Positions 44,876-55,578 of a stretch of 64,000 nucleotides of DNA are shown here, in pieces. The notes under the pieces were generated by a model. The model was given only the letters and a program-made list of their open reading frames with translations, did no database searches and had not been told where the DNA came from. A program made the position numbers and the translations under genes. Numbering within the stretch: position 1 is the stretch's first letter; every line of letters begins with the position of its first letter. Source of the stretch: Termitomyces sp. T153 (lineage: Eukaryota > Basidiomycota > Agaricomycetes > Agaricales > Lyophyllaceae); NCBI GenBank assembly GCA_018296165.2, contig JACKQL020000161.1, positions 1 through 64,000 of the forward strand, written 5' to 3'.

Positions 44876-45478
44876 GAAGGCTGCAAGCTTTCAAACTCAA
44901 GCCCAGCATTCTTCCCTATCCTCAGCGGTATAGGCAGAGCACTTCTGAAGGCACCTGCTCATGATTTACCTTGCCCTTGATCCAGTCTACTTCAGGGTTG
45001 TGCTTGCAGAGCCATGTGAAACTGGGGATCATGTTCTGCCTACCAAGCTGGTAATAGCAAAAATGGAATGCTCTGCATGATTTTAATCAAGGAGGACAAG
45101 GTCAACTACAGAGCTAATGGTGCCTGCTTTGTTGGGTGTTCCATCAATGTTGAAGACCAAAATGTGCTTGGGAAGGAGCTGCATGATCAGGCCATGGCAC
45201 CTGACCAACTCTGAGTCCAAGAACAGTCCTGTTGCTCTGCTATCTAGAAGAGCAGTGACTCCACAGGTTTGCTGGGTGTCCATGGTCTCTATCTCTATGT
45301 CAAGATGCAGGGAGTTGGCAGATGTGCTAGAAGCCATTATATACTATTGGGGCATTTGGCATGTCTAGGCAGGGCAGCACTAGTGGACCCTAGCAGGTGC
45401 TGGGGAACTTGGCTAGGGCTCTGGAGTTGGTATTTGTATGTCTGGAGAGGAATGTTGAGGTTATTCTGTGTCATGGCC
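44876..45478 (-). pseudogene. Inverted gypsy protease block
   Basis: Homologous to Gyp1 17620-18200 but on -. It reads SANSLHLDIEIETMDTQQTC, VTALLDSRATGLFLD and GTISSVVDLVLLD. The retropepsin DSGAT reads DSRAT (AGA, codon at 45236-45238). The same event probably inverted it relative to the gag at 44158-44870. It ends exactly at the F' LTR start. Confidence 0.82.
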
Positions 45479-46627
45479 CACTCCCTGGACCCCCAAACAT
45501 TGTTCCCAACATGCTTGCTCCCCCAGAGTTACCCCCAATGTCCCCTCAAACTCCTCCAACCTTTGTTGACCTACAAGGCCTACTCCAGACAACTCCAACA
45601 CTTCTTTAGCAAACCCTGACAGCCCCCTAGTTAACTCTGATGCCTTCTCTGCAGCCATCAATGCTTCTCTTGACTCTCCTGAGCCCCTGGGACCCTCCCC
45701 CACCATTCCTGACTCTGCTGCACATCACCAGCTCATCTCCCTGGTTTGCCTGACCAACTCCAGAGCATCACAATGATCCTGGGATGGCCCATGTCCTCAA
45801 CTGACCCCATCAGAATATCACTGTGGCCTGTCCCTAATCACAACTGACACCCATCAACTCTGTGCAGCTCCATTGAGCCCCAGCACCAGACCCACTGTCC
45901 CCCAGAGCTCTCCAGTAGTCAGTATATAAGTTGTAGAGTAGCACCTCATACTCTAGTCTTGATATTGCTTAACATTACCTATGGTCTGATTGTTTCCATC
46001 TTGTGTTTTGTGTTCTGTATTATGTTTCCCTCTATTCTCAGTCTCCCAGTCTTATCTCAGTCTCCTGGTCTTGCCTTGTCTCTATTTCTGTTATTGTTCT
46101 TCTTATTGTTTTGTATCTCCACTTGAATCTGTCTTTTTTCTTATCTCCATCTTGTCTCAACTCCATCTTGTCTCATCTGACTCCATTTCCACTATCATGT
46201 TCAAGTCATTTCAACCTTAACACCTTTATAAACTCTGTGCTTACAATTACAAACCTCAAACATTCTTTTAACCAACTCCAGACCTTGCTATGTGCTCAGC
46301 CCCAAAACCCATCAACTTCCATTGATCCCCTATCAAGCTCCAGCTCCACTCCCATCACTTATGTAGCCTCTGCTTACTCTGCACCTTCAATACATGCCTC
46401 CAGACTTGTACCTGATCCCCCATCAAGTCCAACCCTTTCCCCACAACTTGTCTTAGACTCCACTGAACCACTCCAGACTTGTTCCGATCACTCCCCCTCA
46501 CTTATCCCCACAAGTCCCCAACATCTAGACCCTCTCCAAATGCCTAGTTATCAGTGCAGGATATCATGTCTGCCTAGTAAGGATTTTTCCAGTGTAGCTG
46601 AGCCCCTGTGGTCAGCAGAACCTGACA
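45479..46627 (+). repeat. F' 5' LTR
   Basis: 1149 bp, TGTCATGGCCCACTCCC...GCAGAACCTGACA. It aligns with the reverse complement of the F LTRs (1127 and 1145 bp), with C-to-T/G-to-A differences dominating. TATATAAG at 45923 matches the TATA in F. The frames in it (46003-46776) are not conserved coding. Confidence 0.85.
45923..45930 (+). promoter_or_regulatory. TATA box of the F' LTR
   Basis: TATATAAG in the same place as on the - strand of both F LTRs (51722-51729 and 56272-56279). Conserved between old and young copies. Confidence 0.6.
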
Positions 46628-49600
46628 TAATATCAAGACTCCCCCTTACCCTGTTTGTGATGTCTGCAACTGACTCTGCACACACTCCTATTGGAACTCT
46701 TGATGTCTATGGTTGGCCCATGCCTGAGATCTACTATGATCTGTTTGGCCTTGCTCAGTTTGCCAAGGCACATTGAATCACAGATCCAATGCCAAATGTC
46801 CTCTCTACTCCAGTCACTCTTCCACACAACAGCTCTCTCCATAGACACCATCCCTGCTCAACCCCAATCCAATTATTCCTGTACTACCCTCATCCACACC
46901 TCCCACACCTCCTCTGCCAGCTCCTCCTCCTATTAAAGGTCAACTGCAACTTCTCCAGCCTGGTACCCAACCAACCCCAGCAATAAATCAATCTATTGCT
47001 TGACAACTCCTCTGGCACCTCATCCACACCATCTCCCCAACAATAATGCAACCCCACCAGAGACAATCACTGGTGGCATAGAAACAAGTCACTACCCCAC
47101 TGACAAACAACAACAAGACCTTTGACCCCAACCCCCTAATTCCCCCACATCCAAACCCACTGGCCCTAACCACAGCTCTGTCAAAATCTGCGCATCACTA
47201 ATATCTGACACAACAATTCTCTGATAGCACCCCCTTGCCCACATTAAAGGAGCAAACCTCTGCTGCTTTGCTAGTAAACCCTCCAACTTCCACACCACAC
47301 TCTCACTCAACTCTGAGGATGTCAACCCTCCAAAGCAAGCCCTGCCATCATTGGAAGACCAGTGCTCTGCCCCCAACTCCAGAACCAACCTCTGGAACCA
47401 GCTAGGACCCCTTGGATTAATCTGCCACTGACCCTGCCCAACATTTGACCAGACAAACTCCACAACAAAGTCTCTAAGCATGTATACAACCCCCTCTACC
47501 CCTCCCTCCAGTCCCCTAGGGCCCCAATCCCTCCAACCCAACTCCAGCAACTCCAGAGCAAGACAAAGGAATTCCCAAGCCTCAAGGTGGTCAAGAAAGG
47601 AAGGAAAACACACCTCTGCCCCAACCTCCTTGAAGCACACCCCAAAGGTGCCCCCAACAAATCCAGAAGTCAATGTGAGAACCACAGCACCCTGGCCCAC
47701 AAATGCTGGACAACTCTCAACTCCTCTGCCATTACTTCAACACCCCCTCCCAATCAATCCAGAGCCCCTGGCATCAAAATGCTCAATGCCACCTTTCTCT
47801 GCATGCACTTCACAAGATGGGACCTCCATCCCTCAACTAACAAATTAAGCCACTTCTAACAAGAGAACAGCTCAGCACAGAAGTCACCCTGCCAGAACAG
47901 ACTATGGAAAAAAGAGAATTCTATATGAAGTAGTTCCCCTGGAGTATCATGAGCTCACTGACATGTTCTCTGAAGGAAGCAAAGAACCCCTCAAACCCCC
48001 ACTCCAGGCCACTCCAAACCCCTCTATACACCTCTGAATCCTGGCAACACAGCTCTGGAGCCCGTGTTTTGGCTCTGACATCTGTCTAGGGAGCCTCCAA
48101 CACCAACCCATCAATGCTGCACACATTCCACAAGCTCCAAACCTGACTACCAACCTTGAACCCCTCCACTCTTGCCAGAAAAAACATCTATAAACAAGGA
48201 CCACACTGCCAGAGTAACAGAGGGACAAATCACATTTAAAGTAGTTTCTTTGAAGTGTCATAAGTTTGCTGATGTATTCTTCAAGAAAAGAGTAATATCT
48301 GCCACCACCCACCTCCAAATTGACATTGAAATGCCACTGCCATTTCCACCCACTAACAAGTAAGGACATCATGTGCCCCAACCTCTGCCACCAGAGTTAC
48401 AACCCCTGCTGGCATCCTCCCCCACCTCACTGAGAAAATTGATTACTCAGTAAAAGAACAAACTCCAAACACTCAAAGCAGTCCCCCCCCAAGCTCAGCA
48501 AAGTGCCATGTGATCCAACAATATTCACAGAAGATTTGACCCAGCTGCCAAGAAAAATCAATGGCTCCTCTGACTCCACCCCAACAATCAAGGAATTAAC
48601 AATGCCCTCTAAAAGAAGCAGTACCCCCTTCCCCTGAGCAGAAATCTTGTTGATTGCCCCCACAGTGCCAAGGCCTACCCCTCACTCCTTCTATAGTGAC
48701 CTCCAGACCACTCCAGAACATGAATGGAAGATTGCCCCCACACCTACTATGGCCCTCTTTGAGTCCCAATAATGCACATGCATGACCAACATCCCTGCCA
48801 CCCCTCAGCATTGTGGACAACCACTTCTTCAACACAAACAACATTTTTGCAAATTGAAACAGCAGTCTAACACATCCAAGAACTTTTGGGGAACAACTAG
48901 CAATGCACCCACTGCATACCAGCATGACTCCAGGGACCACTACCATTTATCCAACAACTCTGCCACTCTCTGCTCACAGACCCAAGAGCCTCTCCAAAAA
49001 ACAATCTCAGCCCCTGCAGCCCCATGATTGACTCAAGGAGCCCAGGCACTCCACCAGGCAACCAGTGGATGCCTAAAGAAACCCTTTGGAGCTAAACAGT
49101 ATAAACTCTGCCACTCAATGGTAATCTCCATTAAACATTTGCCTGTCATGCTGACTTGAATAAGGAGGTAAACTCACTCTGGACCCCCCTCCTTAGCATG
49201 ACCCCCACCATGAGCCTGCCAACATGCCAAACCCCCAATCCACCCTTTACACCACCTCCAGACCTTTGGTTCTTGTACTAAGAAGAATGGACCAATAAAA
49301 CACCAGCCCCAGACCCCTTCTCCCACTTAGCACCATCTCCAAAGACAACTCCATCAACAAGCCATCCACTGACCAGCCCCCATGCTAACTCAAGACCATT
49401 GACTCCTACTCCAGACTCCAGAAGAAGACATAGCCCACCAAGCTCACTCCTGCCCACATTCCACAAACCCCAAAAGAACTCTGCCAACAAGCCTGCACTC
49501 CACCAACCCTCACACTGCCTCCAGTCTGTTGGCTCCACTCCGGGAAGGGACAAAACTGCTGCTGGACCTCCAATACAATGGTGGACCCCCCAATACAACC

Positions 49601-50534
49601 CTTGACACAACTCTGCCAATGAGCCAGCAGCCAACCTGCCCATTATGCTGCCTCCAGACCACCTCCCCCTGTTCTCAGGTGGAATAACCCATGGAACAAC
49701 AACCCCAAACCCCTCCCTCACTCCACACCTCAATCAGAAGCAACCCCACTAAGAAGAGTCATCCACCAACCAACCTCCATGCTGTCTCTAAACCACCAGC
49801 CCCTACTCTGAGAAGGACAAATACATGCCCCAGACTCAGAACACACTCATCCTGACAAACTCTGGCAGCACCCTGAGGATACCAGAAACATGTAAGACTC
49901 CCCTAGCTGTCTCTGGACTTACCTTTGGGCAGGAACAAGGAGGAAATGTCACATAGCTAGTCTAGAACCTGCAAAACCCCAACCAAGCACATCCTCAACA
50001 GAATACAATACTCTGGAGCACAGTAAATGCCTAACCAAACACATTTCTGACAAAATGCAATACTCTGGAGTTTAACAAATTCCTACCCAAGCACACCTCT
50101 GCCCAAACAAAAGTCTCTGAACACTCTCCACCATTGAAATCATCCATCCAAACCCTCACACTCAGAGGTCAATGGATTGCAAGAGTAAGCAAACCAAACT
50201 TCAAGAAAGTATCTCTGCCCTTATGCTAATCCAACCAACAGCATAGCTGGCACATGAAATATTTCCCCACTAAGTCTACTACAACAGCAACTCCAACCCT
50301 GGAACCCCTGCTGCTATGCCACCCATCACTGGCCTACCCCACCCCCAAGGACAAACTTTACTCTATTACCTTCACTATTGTCAAAAGAGACCTCTGCCCT
50401 CTCTGCCAGCTGTGTCAGCACAAAATCTGAGTTGCTAGAAGACCTCTGCCCACTCTGCCAGCTACATCAGAACAAAAACCAAAGCTGCTGCTAAGCATAC
50501 TTCAAGTCCAGAGATTTGCCCTTAAGCCCAACCA
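46628..50534 (+). other. F' internal region, mostly non-coding
   Basis: C-rich sequence aligning with the internal part of F (reverse complement of 53515-55578) at its start. No gag, protease, RT or integrase domain is readable. Two stubs of a gypsy RT leader are noted separately. From 48380 to 50534 I see only Pro/Thr/Ser-rich short frames. Confidence 0.6.
47900..48360 (+). pseudogene. Two gypsy RT-leader stubs in F'
   Basis: At 47917-48000 the + strand reads LYEVVPLEYHELTDMFSEGS. At 48236-48350 it reads FKVVSLKCHKFADVFFKK followed by HLQIDIEMP. Both match the gypsy segment VP-x-x-Y-x-x-F-x-DVFS that stands before RT. F keeps LYEVVP and FADMF on - near 54760-54820. Nothing after them looks like RT, so F-type elements appear to derive from a gypsy but lack its enzymes. 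Confidence 0.55.
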
Positions 50535-51065
50535 CAAATGCTCAACATGACTCCAGACCTGAGGACACCCACTCAGAACCTTAGTCCAACCCTCCTAGAA
50601 GCAAACCCATATCAACACCCACCCATCAACTTTTTCAAAGCATTTTAGGAGCCCTGCAGAAACCCCCAGCAGCCCTGCCAAACTCTGGGAACTGTCAGGT
50701 TCCGCTGACCTCAAATGCTCAACATGACTCCAGACCTGAGGACACCCACTCAGAACCTTAGTCCAACCCTCCTAGAAGCAAACCCATATCAACACCCACC
50801 CATCAACTTTTTCAAAGCATTTTAGGAGCCCTGCAGAAACCCCCAGCAGCCCTGCCAAACTCTGGGAACTGTCAGGTTCCGCTGACCTCAAATGCTCAAC
50901 ATGACTCCAGACCTGAGGACACCCACTCAAAACCTTAGTCCAACCCTCCTAGAAGCAAACCCATATCAACACCCACCCATCAACTTTTTCAAAGCATTTT
51001 AGGAGCCCTGCAGAAACCCCCAGCAGCCCTGCCAAACTCTGGGAACTGTCAGGTTCCGCTGACCT
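50535..51065 (+). repeat. Triplicated 177-bp unit ending in the F LTR tip
   Basis: Units at 50535, 50712 and 50889. Each is 158 bp of F' sequence plus the first 19 bases of the F LTR (TGTCAGGTTCCGCTGACCT). The last runs on into the full LTR at 51047. The units are almost identical, with a G/A change near 50931. Confidence 0.95.
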
Positions 51066-52173
51066 CAGGGGCTCAGCTGCACTGGGCGAGTCCTTACTAG
51101 GCAGGCGTGATCCCCTTGCACTGGTAACCGAACACTCAAAGACATTCCGGGCCCTGGTGGCTTATGCAGATAGTTGGGGGGATGTGATCCAGACAGATCC
51201 AGGGAGGTCCAGAGAAGTCGGATTGTGAGGAAACGAGACGGTCTTGGTGGGGTTCAGGCAGAAGGCCGTATGGGAGATTCACGGAAGTGAAGGATTAGGC
51301 GGCTGTGTGATCAATGGGAGCGGAGCCGGGTTTTGATGGGAGATCATTTGGAGCTGATGGAGTCCGGGACCGAGCAAAGAGCAAGGTTTGGACCTGGTAA
51401 AGGAGTGTCGGGGTTCGTAATCGTAATTGCGGAGTTTGTGAGGTTGTTAAGGTTGATGAAGGCTTGGGCACAATGGTTGGACGGAGTCACTGAGACAGCA
51501 TCAGGCGAAATGGGATGGGGTTGATATGGGACAAGAGTAGATTCAAATAGAGATACGAAGCGATAACGAGAACGATAATGAAATGGAGACGAGACAAGAC
51601 TGGGAGACTGAGATAAGACCGGGAGACTGAGATAAGAAAACGAGACACGAGACATGAAACAATCAGACCATAAGTAACGTTAAGCAATATCAAGACTAGA
51701 GTACAAAGAGCTACTCGATGACTTATATACTGACTACCGGAGGACTTTGGGGTACGTCGGCTGTGGCGGCGGGGCTTGGCGGAGCTTGACGGAGGGGGTG
51801 GGTGTCATTGTGATCGAGGATTGTGCTGCGCTGATACGTTGATGGGATCATTGGAGAATGCGGGTTGCCCCGAGGTTGTCGTGATACTCCGGAATAGGTC
51901 GGAGGAACCAGGGTGTTGAGTTGATGATGGGTGGCAAAGATCGGGAACAGTGAGGGTGGTTCTCGGGGTTTGGGAGGCCCAGGGTAAGTGTCAGTGGCTG
52001 CGGGGCAGGCACCGAAGTTGGCCAGGGGGCCGTCGGAGTTAGCCGGGGAGGCGTCGGAGTTAGCCAAAGTAGGTGCGGGGCATGGGCAGAAGTTCGGCGG
52101 AGCGTTGGGGGTTTTTTGGGGGTTCAGGGGGTTGATGGACGATGTGCGGGGTTTCGGGGGATGGGTCGTGACA
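51047..52173 (-). repeat. F 3' LTR (left)
   Basis: 1127 bp. On -, TGTCACGACCCATCC...GGAACCTGACA. It differs from the right LTR by few changes, most of them C/T or G/A at CpG, and by one 19-bp unit: two copies of GGGAGACTGAGATAAGACC here, three at about 56128-56180. Confidence 0.92.
51722..51729 (-). promoter_or_regulatory. TATA box of F LTR
   Basis: TATATAAG on -, repeated at 56272-56279 in the right LTR and conserved in the F' LTR (45923). Confidence 0.6.
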
Positions 52174-52187
52174 TCACCCCCCTTTCA
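52174..52187 (-). promoter_or_regulatory. F polypurine tract
   Basis: On -, GAAAGGGGGGTGA directly before TGTCACG of the left LTR. It fixes the orientation of F as - and the left LTR as 3'. F' has GAAGAGGAGTTGA in the same place (63641-63653). Confidence 0.7.
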
Positions 52188-52383
52188 GCGTCGAGACCCT
52201 TTGAGACGCGGGGCAGGACGGGGATCGGCGGGGCATGGGAGTCAAAGCCTAGCAATATTGATCAATCCGCAGCGAGTGATAGCGGCGTGGGAGACAAAGT
52301 TGAAGCGCGGCCGCCGTTTTGTCAGGGTTCTCCTCAATCAATTAAAAGCTTTGGGCGTGCCCTGGGGTTTCCCAAATTTTGTC

Positions 52384-53514
52384 ATGTCTTCCCCCAGCGT
52401 TCCAGTAGTCTCTCCCGCCGATTTAGACGAGGTGGTGGTGTACGACAGTGGGGGTGAGGAGTTTGAGCATCGGTGCCGGGGTAGCGTCAGGGACCGGAGT
52501 CGTAAGTGTTGTCGACCTTTCTTTTCGGGATGGTTGACAGGGTTCCTGTAGAATCGTCCGTGGTAGTAGTAGTGGATTTTCTGGGGGTCCCAAAATGGAC
52601 CAAGTTTCGTCCCGCATTGCCAAAGGGGAAGGGGGCGTCCTCGGCGATGGTTTGGGGGAAGCGTCAAGCCTCCCTGCCCTCGGGGGCGGGACCCAGCAAG
52701 AGGCCGCATGGGCGCGAGTTGTCGGCGGGGCCTCTGGAGTCCTCCCTTTTTTCTCCTGTCCCGGGCGTCCCCTCAGAACAGTTGTCGAGTCCCCCCGTGC
52801 CGATTACTTCGATCACAGAGGTCTTTCTTCGCAAGCAGGCGGAGGCCTTGACAACGTCGTTGGCAGTACGGGAGGGTGAGCTCCGATGGGCGAGGGAGGA
52901 TCATGACGCGGCGCGGACGGAGAAGGAAGCGATGGAGTGGGAGAGGAACACTTTGGTGCGCGTGGTGACGGAGCGAGCGTTAGAGGTGCAGGGTTTGCGG
53001 GAGCGTCTGGCGCAGATGGAGGGGCAGCCCATGGGGAAAGTGGAGGGGCGGGGACGAGTTCCAGACGGGGATGCGTTGTGGGTGGAGCTGGAGGCGGCGA
53101 GGCAGAGGGAGGATTGGTTGGCCAATGAGGCCGCCTCGGGTCACGCGGGGATCCTTTGTGAGTTGTCTCCCATTCCTCTGTTCGTTATTGACGGTTCATT
53201 TTCTGGGTTTAGGCTGGGTGCGGGAGCATCGGGTCTTCTTGGACGGTGCTTCCGCGGCGTTCGCGTCAATTCAGGATGGGTTGACGCAGGGGTCCGCAGT
53301 CCAGCCTCCGGAGTTGCAGCAGGGAATGGCGCACTTGGAGAGGTTGTTGGCGGAGCATCAGCGGTGCAATGCGGTGGCCCCGGGGTCGTGGTGGGAGGTG
53401 GCGGCCGACATGGGGGAGGCATTGCCGGGGTTGGTGGAGATCTTAGTGGTGGTGCGGGCCCAGATGGAGGTTGACCTGGGGGTTGGGTTGCCGGGGGGTC
53501 CGGGGAGGGAGTGA
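52384..53514 (+). CDS. aORF-F: intact three-exon antisense gene of F
   Basis: Exons 52384-52501, 52552-53157 and 53213-53514, introns of 50 bp (GTAAGT...CTGTAG) and 55 bp (GTGAGT...TTTAG). The joined frame is 1026 nt including the stop: 341 residues. Exon 1 is acidic (MSSPSVPVVSPADLDEVVVY). Exon 2 has GAGPSKRPHGREL and a long Glu/Arg/Ala-rich helix (from FLRKQAEALTTSLAVREGEL through RALEVQGLRERLAQM), likely coiled coil. Exon 3 reads WVREHRVFLDGASAAFASIQ, LAEHQRCNAVAPGSWWEV and ends VDLGVGLPGGPGRE. The second intron and the flanking protein are conserved in the old copy at 57016-58080. The start lies 210 bp from the 3' LTR and points away from it, so the LTR may provide its promoter (inference). 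No known domain recognised. It is not gag or pol. No signal peptide or membrane segment. Confidence 0.75.
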
Positions 53515-55578
53515 GATGGGTGTGGGCCTCGTTTCTTGTTGCTCTCGGACTTGCTGCCTCCCCTGCCTATTGTATATATAATTTTTTGTACGCGAACATG
53601 TCCTTTTCTTGGTCCCTGGGCATGTGAAGTGAGATTTTAGTTTTGTATGAGGGCAAAGTAAGCGAAACACGCAGGGGTGTGAGAGGGAGTTGAATCTCTA
53701 GTGCACCCAGAGGCGGGGTTTATGCCCGCTAGTGCCGCCTGTGCTGGCTAGTCCCGGGGTTTGTCGGGACGGGGCAGGGCATCGCAGGGAGGGCTCCCGG
53801 GGTCCGGCGGGGGTGGCGGGATTTCTCCAGTGGAGTCCCATGGCATTTTGGGTGTTATTTGAGTTTGATTCTCGGAAATTCCGCCTGGGGGTGTAGGGGT
53901 TCTCGTTTGTCTGCGGCGGGGACGTGCGCCGTATTGGTATCAGAGGGTGGACCTTCAAATTTTTCACAGTGCCCAGCGGGTTCGGGGCTTTGGTTGTTCT
54001 GGCAGTGCGGTTGGTGGGGGGGCAATGGAGGTCTTCCCATGGTCTGGCCCTTATGCCAGCACTGGTGGTGAGGGCGGTGGGGCCTTCTTCATTGGCGGGG
54101 TTTGGTGAGGCGAGGTTCGTCCTCACGGCATAGTTGGTCCGGGTCGGGGTCGTGTTCCGGAGTGTTGCGTCTGGGGGCGGGCATGTTTTGAGTGGTGCTT
54201 TGGTGTGCTCTGGAGTGTCGATGACCGAGGGGGTAGGATGCGGGGTGATCAGCCCCAACCAGTTCCTTTGGGCCCAGGGCTGAAATTTGGGGTTCCGGAT
54301 CATCATTTGTGTTCCGGAGCGGCCCGGAGATTTGTTGCAAGTGTGGGGGTGGCAGTGGGGAGAGGCACTGCTTGCTTTTCTGGAGGCTCCGATGATGTGG
54401 TCCCTGTTCCGCGGACATATTCTGGTGTAGGGATGGGATTTGGAGTGGGTGGTGATTTCTGTCGCAGAGTTGGGGCTACCAAGGCATCATTGTCAAGCTG
54501 GCACTGTGAGTTCTCTTGATCAAATGTCATGGTCGGAGCGGAGGCCCTGGAGTCATGTCACCAGGGTCCGGAGCTGTGTTGAAGGGTTTGGAGGGGTCTG
54601 GGTCAGACAGTTTTGGGCTGGCGCGGGGTTGTTTGGGTTGTCAAGCCAGGTGGGGGAGGTCCCTTGAGGATATCGGAGCATGTGCCCTTTGGGTCGTCAG
54701 GTTGCTTAAACGGCTGATTGTTGTTTTCGGGATGATGGTGGGGCTTCTCCCTCCCTTATATGAACATGTCAGCGAATTTAGAGTACTTAGGGAACTACTT
54801 CGTATAGGGTCCTTTTTCCTATAGTTAGTTTGGGGTGGCTCCTATGCTGGGGATTCCTTCGTGGGTGGTGGCGTAGTCTGGTGGTGGAGCTTAGGCTCGG
54901 GGTGGCATGCAGGGGGGGGGGTTTTGGTGTCCAGGGTCCTCATTGTCGGGGGCTCCGGATTGTGTGGGGGAGGGTGGTGAAATAGTGGCATGGTCCGGAG
55001 TTGTCCCTTGTCAGAAGTGGGGTGCCATGGTTCTCCTTATTAACGTCTAGAGGCTCGGGGATGTTTTGGTCTTGTTCCGGGGTTGTTGGGGTCGGGTCGG
55101 AGGTGTCGGGGCCCCTTCATTTGTTGGGCGGAGGTGACGGCCGAATCAATCGAGGTCCAGAAGCAGGTCCTGGGGTTGGAGCGTAGCCTAGGTCTGAACT
55201 TCTTGTTCGGTGGTTGGGGTTGTTGGGTCTAGCTTAATTTTGGTGGTTTTGGGGTTAGTTGTCAGAGGGTTTAGTTCCTCGGAAAGGGGGGGTCGGGGTG
55301 AGGGTCGGGGGTCAATAGTAGGGTTCGGTGATGTTGTCGGTGTTTAATCACATCCATGGGAGGGTGTTCGTGGGGGAGCCATTGTATGGAAGTAACTGGA
55401 GTGGAGGGGACGTTTGGTGTCAGATCCGCAACTCAATGTCCCTCAGCAAGTTGGGCAGGGCCATATGAATCATAAGGGTTTCCAGGCATGGGTAGACCAT
55501 AGACATTGGAGTTATTTGATCGTGTGTGCAGAGATAATGCGGGCATCATGGACAGGGTAAGGTAGAGTCTTGATATTA
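53515..55578 (-). other. F internal region without recognisable gag-pol
   Basis: GC-rich. The longest - frame (54306-53698, 202 codons) is Pro/Thr/Arg-rich and has no known motif. Near 54760-54820 (-) there is a stub LYEVVP and FADMF, as in gypsy before RT. The first part after the 5' LTR (55578 to about 55430, -) aligns with F' 46628-46776. Probably non-coding leader and relic sequence of a large non-autonomous element. Confidence 0.55.

Noticed and set aside
46003..46776. 257-codon + strand frame in the F' LTR
   Set aside because: Lies across the LTR end and into the leader. The homologous frame in both F LTRs is interrupted and lies on - with unlike composition, so it is not conserved coding.
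51988..52551. 187-codon + frame starting inside the F LTR as the aORF-F start
   Set aside because: The frame is open upstream only because of GC-rich sequence. The ATG at 52384 aligns with the ATG of F' at 63487, and the leader before both aligns as non-coding.
53698..54306. 202-codon - strand frame in F as a possible gag
   Set aside because: Pro/Thr/Arg-rich with no gag or zinc-knuckle motif. GC-rich sequence gives long frames by chance. Not conserved as an open frame in F'.
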